This document shows, piece by piece, positions 6,355-13,810 of a stretch of DNA of 17,230 nt. Source of the DNA: Candidatus Sumerlaeota bacterium (GTDB lineage: Bacteria; Sumerlaeota; Sumerlaeia; MWCT01); the NCBI GenBank assembly GCA_026398545.1, contig JAPLSR010000291.1, positions 1 to 17,230 of the forward strand, written 5' to 3'. The stretch's first letter is position 1. Each line of letters begins with the position of its first letter. The notes under the pieces are model-generated. The model saw nothing but the letters and a program-made list of their open reading frames with translations. It searched no databases and was not told the origin of the DNA. The translations under genes were made by a program, and so were the position numbers.

Positions 6355-7509
6355 TCACTGTGCAAGAAGTCTTTTCAGCGTCCCCACCACATACTCAGTC
6401 TCTTCAGGACGCATGCCTGCAAAAACGGGGAGGCTGAGCTCGCTCCTGTAAAATGCCTCAGCCATGGGACACATTCCCTCATGATAGCCAAGTCTGCGAT
6501 AAAAAGGATGCAGATAGACGGGGATGTAATGCACCTGCACCCGGATTTTCTCCGCGCGCAACCTGCTGAATATCTCCCTGCGGCGCTGAATCCATCTACC
6601 TTTGAGCCGCGCAGGCACGAGATGCCAGGAGGAGTGAGCATAATCCTTCTCGTGGGGAATCTCTATTGCCTCATGCCCGCCGAGCGCCTCCTGATAGTAA
6701 CTGGCAATCTTTCTCCGCTCCTCAATAAAACGGTCTATTTTTTTAAGTTGCGAAATCCCCAGGGCGCACTGGATATCCGTGATTCTCAGATTATAGCCTA
6801 AAATCTGCATCTCATAGAACCACTCCCCCTCATTTTTGTTTTGAAGAAGGCTGGGCGAGCGGGTGATTCCATGTTCACGGAAGAGGAGGAGTCTTTCATA
6901 ATATTCCCCGCTTCCCGTCAGGACGGCGCCCCCCTCGCCCGTGGTGATGGGCTTGACGGGATGGAAGCTGAAGGTAATGAGGTCGGAATGGGTGCCAATC
7001 TTTTTCCCCTTGTATGAGGCGCCAATGGCGTGGGCGGCGTCTTCAATGACAAGGAGCTTATGCCGCGCGGCTATTTCACGAATCCTGTCTATGTCCACAG
7101 GGTGACCGCTGTAATGGATGGGGACTATTGCCCTTGTCCTTTCAGTTATGGCAGACTCTATCAAGTCTGGATTAATATTCCCCGTGTCAGGTTCTACGTC
7201 CACAAATACAGGTCTTACTTCCAGATAGAGGGCGGCGTTGGCAGTTGCGGCAAATGTGATGGGCGAGGTGACAATCTCATCTCCGCCTGTGAGACCTGCG
7301 GCAAAATAAGCGGCGTGCAGGGCGGCGGTTCCATTGGCGAAGGCAACGGCATACCGTGCGCCGGTGTATTCCGCAAGCCTCCCTTCAAACTCCTTCACCT
7401 TTGGTCCCTGCGTGAGGAAGTCAGAGCGGAGCACCTCGACCACCGCCTGAATATCATCCTCCTCAATGAGCTGTCTGCTGTAAGGTATCAATCTATTCGG
7501 GCTGAACAT
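6355..7509 (-). CDS. pseC: UDP-4-amino-4,6-dideoxy-N-acetyl-beta-L-altrosamine transaminase PseC
   Basis: PseC is the PLP-dependent second step of pseudaminic acid synthesis, aminating C4 of the UDP-4-keto sugar made by PseB with glutamate as donor. The 384 residues have the DegT/DnrJ/EryC1 layout: SDFLTQGPKVKEFE near residues 29-42, FANGTAALHAAYFA (57-70), IEDAAHAIGASYKGKKIG (155-172) and FSFHPVKPITTGEGG (180-194), in which Lys186 is the Schiff-base lysine. 'SFHPVK.ITTGEGG' is shared by PseC and related C4 sugar aminotransferases. The ATG at 7509 overlaps the end of pseB by 17 bases, indicating translational coupling and a shared pathway. The stop is 72 bases before pseI. On sequence alone it could act on another UDP-4-keto sugar, but the pseB and pseI neighbours make PseC the clear choice. 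Confidence 0.94.
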   Translation of the reverse strand: MFSPNRLIPYSRQLIEEDDIQAVVEVLRSDFLTQGPKVKEFEGRLAEYTGARYAVAFANGTAALHAAYFAAGLTGGDEIVTSPITFAATANAALYLEVRPVFVDVEPDTGNINPDLIESAITERTRAIVPIHYSGHPVDIDRIREIAARHKLLVIEDAAHAIGASYKGKKIGTHSDLITFSFHPVKPITTGEGGAVLTGSGEYYERLLLFREHGITRSPSLLQNKNEGEWFYEMQILGYNLRITDIQCALGISQLKKIDRFIEERRKIASYYQEALGGHEAIEIPHEKDYAHSSWHLVPARLKGRWIQRRREIFSRLRAEKIRVQVHYIPVYLHPFYRRLGYHEGMCPMAEAFYRSELSLPVFAGMRPEETEYVVGTLKRLLAQ

Positions 7510-8503
7510 CTTTTACCAGCTCCTTCAATTCAGGGACAGTCAGCCAACAGTCATTCGTGTCACTGCGGTAGGAGAAGCCATCGGGCAACTTTTCGGCGGA
7601 GAGATATTTCTGCCGGTTCTTTGTTTCAAAGAAATATTGAGGCAGGATGACGTAAATCCTCTTCCCATTTTTCCGGATGGCAACGGTGCTGCGTCCCTCA
7701 TCCTCGGAAATCAGACTTTCGTGGATTTTCTCACCGGGGCGAATGCCAACCACGGTATAACAGCCGTCCGGACAGAGCGCCTTTGCAAGGTCTGCAACCT
7801 TCATGCTGGGGATTTTCGGGACAAATATTTCGCCACCCACTGATTCCTCAAGGGCGGTCAGGACGAGATTCGCCCCCTCTTCAAGGGTAATCCAGAAGCG
7901 GGTCATTCGCTCATCCGTCACGGGCAGCTCTTTCTTTCCCTCCTTAATGAGTCTGAGAAAGAGGGGGATAACGCTGCCGCGACTTCCAACCACATTTCCA
8001 TAGCGCACAACGGAAAAGAGGACGTCATGTGCGCCGACGTATGAGTTTGCGGCAACGATGAGTTTTTCCATGGCGAGTTTTGTGGCGCCATAAAGGTTGA
8101 TGGGTGCAACCGCCTTATCCGTGGAGAGGGCGATAATCTTCTTCACGCCTCTGTCAAGGGCGGCATCAACAATATTCTGCGCCCCGAGTATATTGGTCTT
8201 CACCGCCTCAAAGGGGTTGTATTCCGCGGCGGGGACCTGTTTAAGGGCGGCGGCATGAACCACATAATCCACCCCCTCAAATGCCCTGAAAAGCCGCGCC
8301 CCATCGCGGATGTCCCCGATGAAATACCTGATGGGATATCTTTCCGCCGGGAAGGTCCTGGACATCAAAAACTGTTTAAACTCATCCCGGCTGAAGATGA
8401 TAACCTTTTTTGGCTTGAATTTCTGGAAGATGACTTCCGTGAATTTTTTCCCGAATGACCCCGTCCCTCCAGTTATCAGGACCGTCTTGCCATCAAGGGT
8501 CAT
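7493..8503 (-). CDS. pseB: UDP-N-acetylglucosamine 4,6-dehydratase (inverting) PseB
   Basis: PseB removes water from UDP-GlcNAc and inverts C5, giving UDP-2-acetamido-2,6-dideoxy-L-arabino-hexos-4-ulose, the first committed step of pseudaminic acid synthesis. The 336-residue protein matches the FlaA1/PseB length. It has the Rossmann motif GGTGSFG (12-18), FSRDEFKQ, GDIRD (63-67), HAAALKQVPAAEYNPFEA (83-100), LSTDKA with Asp129-Lys130, and YGATK with Tyr138 and Lys142. The STDKA and YGATK pair distinguishes it from larger membrane-bound PglF-type dehydratases. It is the first gene of the minus-strand sugar operon: a promoter-like pair lies about 80 bases upstream, with GGAGG/AAGGG before ATG 8503. 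It overlaps pseC by 17 bases. Its role in L-series pseudaminic rather than D-series sugar synthesis follows from its neighbours. Confidence 0.95.
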   Translation of the reverse strand: MTLDGKTVLITGGTGSFGKKFTEVIFQKFKPKKVIIFSRDEFKQFLMSRTFPAERYPIRYFIGDIRDGARLFRAFEGVDYVVHAAALKQVPAAEYNPFEAVKTNILGAQNIVDAALDRGVKKIIALSTDKAVAPINLYGATKLAMEKLIVAANSYVGAHDVLFSVVRYGNVVGSRGSVIPLFLRLIKEGKKELPVTDERMTRFWITLEEGANLVLTALEESVGGEIFVPKIPSMKVADLAKALCPDGCYTVVGIRPGEKIHESLISEDEGRSTVAIRKNGKRIYVILPQYFFETKNRQKYLSAEKLPDGFSYRSDTNDCWLTVPELKELVKDVQPE

Positions 8504-8519
8504 AAACTTTGCCCTTCCT

Positions 8520-8543
8520 CCCGGGTGAAAATGAACCCCCGGG
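8520..8543 (-). promoter_or_regulatory. Stem-loop in the pseB leader next to the ribosome site
   Basis: Two copies of CCCGGG (8520-8525 and 8538-8543) flank a 12-base loop in the pseB 5' leader. The 3' arm directly joins GGAGGAAGGG, the ribosome-binding region, so folding could partly hide it. The stem is only 6 bp, though all G-C, and regulation is not shown. Confidence 0.35.
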
Positions 8544-8583
8544 ATTTCCGTCTCACTTCCCGCTCATTTAAAAAAACTAATTT

Positions 8584-8612
8584 TATATCTTATCCGGTGC
8601 GAGCCAAGTCAA
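8584..8612 (-). promoter_or_regulatory. Candidate sigma-70 promoter of the pse-rml operon
   Basis: On the minus strand TTGACT (8607-8612) and GATATA (8584-8589) are 17 bases apart, followed by an AT-rich stretch and about 80 bases of leader to the pseB ATG. It lies between the SnoaL-like gene and pseB, where the direction of transcription does not change but the function does. Called by consensus and position only. Confidence 0.55.
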
Positions 8613-8650
8613 TTGTTATTTTCCCCCGCCTTTGAACGGTTATAAAGGCT

Positions 8651-9283
8651 TTACGCCTTTTCATAATGGTAGTGCGCCAGCGCCCTGCAAACCGCACCGT
8701 TATCATCAAACATCATCACCTCCGCCACGGTCATCGCCGCGCCTTCGCCGACGCTATGAAGCGCAGGCGACTCCGCACCACGATAATAAACTGTCACACT
8801 GCCCACACCGCTCAGCACATCTATCAGCTCAAAATGGAGCCCTGGAAACCGGCTGAGCCCATTTTCAAAATATGCGCGCAGTGCGTCTTTGCCCCTGATG
8901 AAGCCTGTCGGTTCATTCAGCGCCTGCATGGCAAGGGGCGATGAGAATTCCACATCAGCTGAATAATGCGACATGATGGCTTCCATGTCATGACAGTTCC
9001 AAGCCCTGAGCCACTCCCCGGCGAAGGCAAGCGCCTGTTCACGGGGGATGATTTTTTTCTCCGATGTGGCGAGTATCCGGGATGCATTAAGCAACTCCTG
9101 CAGTAGCTCATTCTCACTGCGCAGGCGGCACATATCGCGGTAAAATATAATCATGACGATGAAAAACAGACCGCACAGCAAGAACATATAAAGAATCTCG
9201 CGGAGAAGAAGCATAATCGTTTCACCGTCTCGGAGAGATGTATTCAAAATATACGCATATCTCTTCAACCCTTTTCCTGCCAT
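8651..9283 (-). CDS. Membrane-anchored SnoaL/NTF2-like domain protein
   Basis: The 210-residue protein has a short charged N-terminus, one strongly hydrophobic segment at about residues 25-48 and a polar helical linker (RLRSENELLQELLNASRIL, about 53-71). From about residue 82 it has a SnoaL-like/NTF2-like domain: ALAFAGEWLRAWNCHDMEAI, then SADVEFSSP, FIRGKDALRAYFENGL and a final HYHYEKA. Such alpha+beta cone folds bind small molecules or act as enzymes or ligand sensors; the function here is unknown. I chose ATG 9283 because AAGGA stands 6 bases upstream. The frame is open to 9445, but that would overlap the divergent aminotransferase start and adds no recognisable sequence. ATG 9214 is another possible start. 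Topology is probably N-in with the domain outside the membrane, but this is not certain. No partner gene is obvious. Confidence 0.75.
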   Translation of the reverse strand: MAGKGLKRYAYILNTSLRDGETIMLLLREILYMFLLCGLFFIVMIIFYRDMCRLRSENELLQELLNASRILATSEKKIIPREQALAFAGEWLRAWNCHDMEAIMSHYSADVEFSSPLAMQALNEPTGFIRGKDALRAYFENGLSRFPGLHFELIDVLSGVGSVTVYYRGAESPALHSVGEGAAMTVAEVMMFDDNGAVCRALAHYHYEKA

Positions 9284-9314
9284 GTCAATCCTTACCGTCG
9301 AAATCAGTTCTTTA

Positions 9315-9342
9315 TTGACGCCTGCGCAAATACTCCGATAAG
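9315..9342 (+). promoter_or_regulatory. Candidate promoter of the aspartate-type aminotransferase
   Basis: TTGACG (9315-9320) and GATAAG (9337-9342) are 16 bases apart on the plus strand, about 100 bases before ATG 9444. The -10 element matches only 4 of 6 consensus bases. A small stem-loop (GCAGCC at 9381-9386 with GGCTGC at 9394-9399) lies in the leader. Weak call. Confidence 0.3.
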
Positions 9343-9443
9343 GAAGCCATTCATTAATACCGGATGCCGACTTCGCCAAAGCAGCCTTTACTTGGCTGCG
9401 ACGGCTGAAAAGGCGCCAATGCTCAAATTGGGGAGGGTGCCAC

Positions 9444-10640
9444 ATGAAGATTTCAAGCAGGGTTCAAAATATAGCAGAGTCCATGACCCTTGCGCTGACA
9501 GCAAGGGCAAAACTGATGAAAAAACAGGGACTGGACGTTGTTGGTTTCGGAGCCGGTGAGCCGGACTTTGATACACCGGAACACATCAAAGCCGTCGCCA
9601 TCGAGGATATCAGGAACGGCGTAACAAAATATACCCCAACTGGAGGCACCCCGGAACTCAAGGAGGCAATCTGCAACAAGTTCAAGCGCGATAACGGGCT
9701 CGCTTATGAACCGAAACAGATTCTTGTCTCACCGGGGGCGAAATTCTCCCTCTTTGCCGCTATCCTCACCCTGTGCAACGAAGGCGATGAGGTCATAATC
9801 CCCTCGCCATACTGGCTAACCTATCCCGAACAGGTCAAGGCGGCAGGCGGAAAACCCGTCTTTATTCAAACAGGTGTGGAGAGCGGGTTTAAGGTGACGC
9901 CGGAACAGCTGAAGAAAGCCCTGACACCCCGCACCGCCCTGTTCATCCTTAACAACCCCTCAAATCCCACCGGCGCGGTGTATTCAAAGGAGGAACTGGA
10001 GCCGCTTGCCAATGTCCTCATGCAGACCGACATCTCCATCATCTCGGATGAAATTTACGAAAGTCTTACCTATGATGGCGTCAGGTTTGTAAGTTTCCCC
10101 AGCCTGCGTCCGGCATTGAAGGAGCGCACCATCATTGTCAACGGTGTCTCCAAGACCTATTCAATGACAGGATGGCGCATAGGGTATGCGGCTGGTCCGG
10201 CACACATTATCGCCGCAATGAATCGCCTGCAGGACCACAGCACCTCAAATCCCACCTCCTTCACCCAGAGGGCATCCGCAACGGCGATTCTGGGCGACCA
10301 GTCATGTGTGGAGAAGATGCGTCATGCCTTTGACGAGCGGCGGATATACATGGTGGGGCGCTTGAACGCCATTCCGGGGGTCAGGTGCGCCACACCGCAG
10401 GGGGCATTTTATGTCTTCCCCGATGTAAGCGCATTTTACGGCAAAAAACTTTCCGGTAAAGAGATAAAAGGCTCTCTCGACCTTGCCAATGTCCTTCTGG
10501 AAGAGCACAAAGTTGCGGTGGTTCCCGGACTTCCCTTCGGCGATGACCGCTGTGTGCGCCTCTCCTATGCCCTTTCCATGCAGGAGATTACGAAGGGGCT
10601 TGACCGGATTGAGGCGGCGCTAAAATCCATGAATATTTGA
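9444..10640 (+). CDS. Aspartate/aromatic-type aminotransferase (class I, subgroup Ib)
   Basis: The 398-residue, full-length PLP enzyme resembles bacterial subgroup Ib aspartate aminotransferases, which exchange aspartate/oxaloacetate with glutamate/2-oxoglutarate and sometimes aminate prephenate. Motifs: LDVVGFGAGEPDFDTPEHI near the N-terminus, TKYTPTGGTPELKEAI, NNPSNPTGAV (from Asn170), ISDEIYESLTYD, and NGVSKTYSMTGWRIGYAAG with Lys237 as the Schiff-base lysine. A C-terminal CVRLSYA holds the substrate carboxylate Arg. ATG 9444 is preceded by GGGGAGGG at 7 bases. It is divergent from the SnoaL-like gene and convergent with rpoN, 41 bases apart, so it appears to be a single-gene unit. It differs clearly from the aminotransferase at 1355-2524, although both share the superfamily fold. 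Whether it uses prephenate cannot be read by eye. Confidence 0.93.
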   Translation: MKISSRVQNIAESMTLALTARAKLMKKQGLDVVGFGAGEPDFDTPEHIKAVAIEDIRNGVTKYTPTGGTPELKEAICNKFKRDNGLAYEPKQILVSPGAKFSLFAAILTLCNEGDEVIIPSPYWLTYPEQVKAAGGKPVFIQTGVESGFKVTPEQLKKALTPRTALFILNNPSNPTGAVYSKEELEPLANVLMQTDISIISDEIYESLTYDGVRFVSFPSLRPALKERTIIVNGVSKTYSMTGWRIGYAAGPAHIIAAMNRLQDHSTSNPTSFTQRASATAILGDQSCVEKMRHAFDERRIYMVGRLNAIPGVRCATPQGAFYVFPDVSAFYGKKLSGKEIKGSLDLANVLLEEHKVAVVPGLPFGDDRCVRLSYALSMQEITKGLDRIEAALKSMNI

Positions 10641-10681
10641 TGACGGAAGATGCCACAAATGTGGGGAATACTCACAATTCG

Positions 10682-12178
10682 TCAGCTGGTTTTTTTGCGT
10701 AATTTGGCGGGGAGGATTTTTAACTGGTCGCGATATTTTGCCACGGTGCGACGGGCAATTTTGATGCCATTTTTTTCCAGCATACGCACAATCTTCTGGT
10801 CGCTGTAAGGCTTTTCAGGCGACTCCTGTTCGATTATCCCGACAATTATCTCCTTCACACTCGTGGAGGAGGTTGACTCGCCATCTTCCGTTTTCAGTCC
10901 GGATGAGAAAAAGAATTTGAGTTCAAAAATCCCGCGGGGGGTTTCCACATATTTCGCCGTTGTGACACGCGCCACGGTGGACTCATGCATCCCCACCTCA
11001 TCCGCCACTTCGTGCAATGTGAGAGGTTTGAGATGTTTTAACCCCTTATCGAGAAATTCCTTCTGCGCATTCATGATTGCCTCAGTGATGCGCAGGATGG
11101 TGGATTTTCGTTTTTCAATATTCTTCAAAAGCCAGAGCGCCCCGCGATATTTCGTAATCGCATAAGCCCTCTCATCTCTGGACATGTTGTTGGTCATAAT
11201 GAGCTGGCGGTAATATGGATTGAGTCCCAGCCGCGATGTGCGCCCCTCGTTCAGAAAAAACATATATTTGCTATCGACCTTTTTAACAACGACATCCGGC
11301 ACAATATACTGTGGCTCATCTTTTGTGAAGGAACGACCGGGTCTGGGTTCAAGGTGGGAGATGCGTTCAAACGCCTTTGCCACCCTCTCCTCATCCACGT
11401 TCATCGCCCGCGCAATCTCTTTAAACCTCTTGCGCTGCAAATCCTTGAGATGCTCATCAATGAGGCGGTATATAAAGGAGTCGCGGACATCCTGGTCTTC
11501 GAGCTGGAGGCGCAGACATTCGGCAAGGTTCCGCGCCGCAATGCCGGTCGGGTCAAATGTCTGAATGACATCGAGGACATCCTCCACCTGCTCTGGTGTA
11601 ACGCTCAAGCGCTGGGCAATTTCCTCAAGGTCGGTGCGGAGGTATCCATCCTCATCAAGACTGCCGATGATATATTCCCCGATATCCACATCCTTTCCTT
11701 CAAGGGGGGAGAGTTTCACTTGACGCAGGAGATGTTCCTGCAGGCTGGTTGCGAGGGACGTGTACTCCGTAAAATCGTGCTCCTCATACTCCTCCTGCTG
11801 GTAATACACCTTATTTTCGGCATAGTCATAGACCTCGCTCCAGTCAATATCCACCTTGTCAAAAGTCTCAGGCTGGCGGATGAGGTCCTGCGGGATAGCC
11901 TCGGCTGATTCCGGCTCAGCGGCGGGTTTTTCATCCGGACTGGCGGGCGGTGCCGTCAGAGAAGGGTCATCGCCGGTTTTGGGGAGAGTTTCGGGATTCT
12001 CGGTTGTAGATTCACGTTCATCGAGGAGTTCGAGGAAGGGATTTTCCAGCATCTGCTGGTCGGTGAGTTGCTCCATTTCTAAGGTGTTCAGCTGCAAGAG
12101 CTTGATGGACTGCTGCATCTGCGGCGTCATCACCAGCCGCTGGAGTTGTTTTTGATACTGTCCGAGTTTCATTTCCAT
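10682..12178 (-). CDS. rpoN: RNA polymerase sigma-54 factor RpoN
   Basis: RpoN directs RNA polymerase to -24/-12 promoters and needs ATP-driven activator proteins. The 498 residues match the family (~480-500). Region I is present at the N-terminus (GQYQKQLQRLVMTPQMQQSI, then KLLQLNTLEMEQLTDQQMLENPFLEL), followed by an acidic, Pro/Glu-rich linker. Next come the core-binding region with two LExQLxx-type repeats, the helix-turn-helix (LTLHEVADEVGMHESTVARV), and the RpoN box ARRTVAKYRD at 475-484 that contacts the -24 element. ATG 12178 and an in-frame ATG at 12172 both fit; neither has a strong Shine-Dalgarno. In many bacteria rpoN follows lptB and precedes hpf/ptsN, but here it stands alone, convergent with an aminotransferase gene. 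No sigma-54-type promoter was recognised in the window's intergenic regions. Confidence 0.97.
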   Translation of the reverse strand: MEMKLGQYQKQLQRLVMTPQMQQSIKLLQLNTLEMEQLTDQQMLENPFLELLDERESTTENPETLPKTGDDPSLTAPPASPDEKPAAEPESAEAIPQDLIRQPETFDKVDIDWSEVYDYAENKVYYQQEEYEEHDFTEYTSLATSLQEHLLRQVKLSPLEGKDVDIGEYIIGSLDEDGYLRTDLEEIAQRLSVTPEQVEDVLDVIQTFDPTGIAARNLAECLRLQLEDQDVRDSFIYRLIDEHLKDLQRKRFKEIARAMNVDEERVAKAFERISHLEPRPGRSFTKDEPQYIVPDVVVKKVDSKYMFFLNEGRTSRLGLNPYYRQLIMTNNMSRDERAYAITKYRGALWLLKNIEKRKSTILRITEAIMNAQKEFLDKGLKHLKPLTLHEVADEVGMHESTVARVTTAKYVETPRGIFELKFFFSSGLKTEDGESTSSTSVKEIIVGIIEQESPEKPYSDQKIVRMLEKNGIKIARRTVAKYRDQLKILPAKLRKKTS

Positions 12179-12190
12179 GAGAGCGATGTC

Positions 12191-12219
12191 TTTCTTCAGG
12201 GGACAACTTCTTGAAGAAA
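12191..12219 (-). promoter_or_regulatory. Perfect 8-bp inverted repeat in the rpoN leader
   Basis: TTTCTTCA (12191-12198) and TGAAGAAA (12212-12219) are perfect complements around 13 bases. In the rpoN transcript the 3' arm ends about 12 bases before ATG 12178 and includes GAAGAAAG, the nearest purine-rich stretch able to serve as a ribosome site. It could be an RNA hairpin controlling translation or a protein-binding site. Function inferred. Confidence 0.4.
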
Positions 12220-12273
12220 AATGTTGGCAATTGCCGTCCCATCATCAAAAACTCAAAAATTTCCATAACAAGT

Positions 12274-12301
12274 TTTATCTACCATGTCAACATATTTTCA
12301 A
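12274..12301 (-). promoter_or_regulatory. Candidate promoter of rpoN
   Basis: On the minus strand TTGAAA (12296-12301) and GATAAA (12274-12279) are 16 bases apart, about 95 bases before the rpoN ATG. A second -35-like TTGACA lies between them but lacks a matching -10. The whole stretch 12240-12420 is AT-rich, so chance matches are easy. Confidence 0.35.
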
Positions 12302-12442
12302 CATTCAAACACATTGAATTATTTTTTTAATTGACCTGCAAAGTTATATATATAAAAATAGTAATTCTAATTTTCACACTAACTTTCAAAAATTTCTCAA
12401 TCTCCGAAAAAAGGAGCAACAAACATGTATAGGAGGGAGAAA

Positions 12443-13810
12443 ATGAAAATAAATCATTATGGAAATGCGAAGTGCGCTTTTGGTCTTTTGAACATTCCTT
12501 TATTACTCACTGTGTATTTTATTCTTTTACCAATTCTTTCCTTTGCGGTTACAGGTTATGTGACGAGTGAATATTCCATTCAAGCGGCGATAGATGCCTC
12601 ATCTGATGGTGATGAAATTATTGTCTCACAAGGAACTTACAAGGAGAATATAAACTTTCATGGTAAAAATATTATCCTACGCTCTACTGATCCGACTAAT
12701 CCATCGGTAGTTGCCAGCACGGTCATAAATGGTAACAAAGCCAACTCAGCGGTTAGATTCTCTGGCACTGAGTCTTCGTTTTGCGTTCTCTCAGGCTTCA
12801 CCATCACCAATGGCGGCAACACTGATTATGGTGGTGGAATTGCTGCCGGTGGAAACATGGCAACCATTCAGAACAATATCATCTCGGGCAACTCGGGAGG
12901 TGATGGCGGCGGGATTGATGATTGCCAAGGCACCATCCAGAACAATACCATCTCGGGCAATTTGGGTTATAATGGGGGCGGGCTCAATTATTGCAACGGT
13001 ACCATCCTGAACAATACCATCTCGGGCAATTTGGCTTTTAATGGCGGCGGACTCCTTGGTTGCGACGGCAATATCCAGAACAATACCATCTCGGGTAACT
13101 CGGTTTGTTATTCTGGTGGCGGGCTCTTTTTTTGCAACGGTTCAATACAGAACAATACCATCTCAGCCAATTCGGCTGATTATTCTGGTGGCGGACTTTA
13201 TCGTTGCGGCGGCACCATCCAGAACAATATCATCTCGGGAAACTCGGCTGATTATTCTGGCGGCGGACTTTATCGTTGCGGCGGTACCATCCAGAACAAT
13301 ACTATCTGGGGCAATATAGCTACACAATATGGTGGTGGACTTAAGAATTGCAATGGCACCATCAGAAATTGTATTATATGGCACAATACGGCTCCAGCAG
13401 TAGGAGCGCAACTCTATGATTCCTCCACACCTACATATTCTTGCATTCAGGACTGGAGCAGTGGGGGCACGGGGAATATCTCAGCTGACCCGCAACTACT
13501 TGACCCGGAACACGGCAATTTCCATCTCCAGCAAAACTCGCCTTGTATAGATGCTGGTTGTTTAATTATTGATTTAACTTATGACTTTGAAGGCGACCCC
13601 AGAGGCTATGATGGCACCAGTGAGCCGCGTGGCGATGGCTCAGATTATGACATCGGTGCTGATGAATATTATAGTATTACAAATTATGAGATAATAAATC
13701 ACATATTGGGGCGTGGGGAGATTCCACAGGCGCGCCTGCAGTTTGCTGATTTGAACGGCGATGGCAAAATAGATATAGCAGATTTAATAACTTATATAAT
13801 TAGGAAATAA
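12443..13810 (+). CDS. Exported right-handed beta-helix protein with choice-of-anchor-Q-like and dockerin-like C-terminal parts
   Basis: The 455-residue protein starts at ATG 12443, with AGGAGG 7 bases upstream; an ATG at 12425 precedes this ribosome site and is rejected. The N-terminus has a charged start and a hydrophobic signal core (LLNIPLLLTVYFILLPILSF) ending at VTG. Next come parallel beta-helix rungs (YSIQAAIDASSDGDEIIVSQ, then GTYKENINFHGKNIILRST), and eight 23-24-residue coils of the form GTIQNNTISGN...GGGL..C. The following SPCIDAG, DFEGDPRGYDG and YDIGADEYY resemble secreted proteins of the 'choice-of-anchor Q' type. The last 40 residues hold LGRGEIPQARLQF and one EF-hand loop, DLNGDGKIDIADL, as in a dockerin half. 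A surface-associated carbohydrate-binding, polysaccharide-lyase-like or adhesive role is possible, but no catalytic residues can be assigned. Base use is visibly AT-richer than in the flanking genes. Confidence 0.85.
   Translation: MKINHYGNAKCAFGLLNIPLLLTVYFILLPILSFAVTGYVTSEYSIQAAIDASSDGDEIIVSQGTYKENINFHGKNIILRSTDPTNPSVVASTVINGNKANSAVRFSGTESSFCVLSGFTITNGGNTDYGGGIAAGGNMATIQNNIISGNSGGDGGGIDDCQGTIQNNTISGNLGYNGGGLNYCNGTILNNTISGNLAFNGGGLLGCDGNIQNNTISGNSVCYSGGGLFFCNGSIQNNTISANSADYSGGGLYRCGGTIQNNIISGNSADYSGGGLYRCGGTIQNNTIWGNIATQYGGGLKNCNGTIRNCIIWHNTAPAVGAQLYDSSTPTYSCIQDWSSGGTGNISADPQLLDPEHGNFHLQQNSPCIDAGCLIIDLTYDFEGDPRGYDGTSEPRGDGSDYDIGADEYYSITNYEIINHILGRGEIPQARLQFADLNGDGKIDIADLITYIIRK
12860..13426 (+). 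repeat. Eight 69-72-bp coding repeats (beta-helix coils)
   Basis: Seven regular coils and one degenerate coil occur in tandem; each encodes an (A/G)-x-I-x-N-N-x-I-S-G-N core, a variable turn, then GGG and a Cys. The units at 13172-13230 and 13244-13302, offset by 72 bases, differ at only 3 of 59 positions, two of them silent. This points to a recent duplication of one coil. Confidence 0.9.

Noticed and set aside
8644..8660. AAAGGC/GCCTTT stem at the end of the SnoaL-like gene as its terminator
   Set aside because: The stem overlaps the stop codon, is 6 bp, and on the minus strand no T-run follows.
9284..9445. Upstream extension of the SnoaL-like protein by 54 codons
   Set aside because: It would overlap the divergent aminotransferase start, lacks a ribosome site at its ATG, and ATG 9283 has a good AAGGA.
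10653..10664. CCACAAATGTGG as a bidirectional terminator between the aminotransferase gene and rpoN
   Set aside because: The stem is only 4-5 bp and neither side is followed by a T-run.
11354..11908. Plus-strand frame of 184 codons opposite rpoN
   Set aside because: It lies wholly antisense to a well-recognised gene and has no motif or ribosome site.
12018..12266. Minus-strand frame of 82 codons overlapping the rpoN start
   Set aside because: Its last two thirds are rpoN in another frame, it has no ribosome site, and the residues resemble no protein family.
12860..13426. Regular 69-72-bp repeats as a CRISPR array
   Set aside because: The repeats stay in one open frame and encode beta-helix coils; there are no constant repeats with unique spacers and no cas genes.
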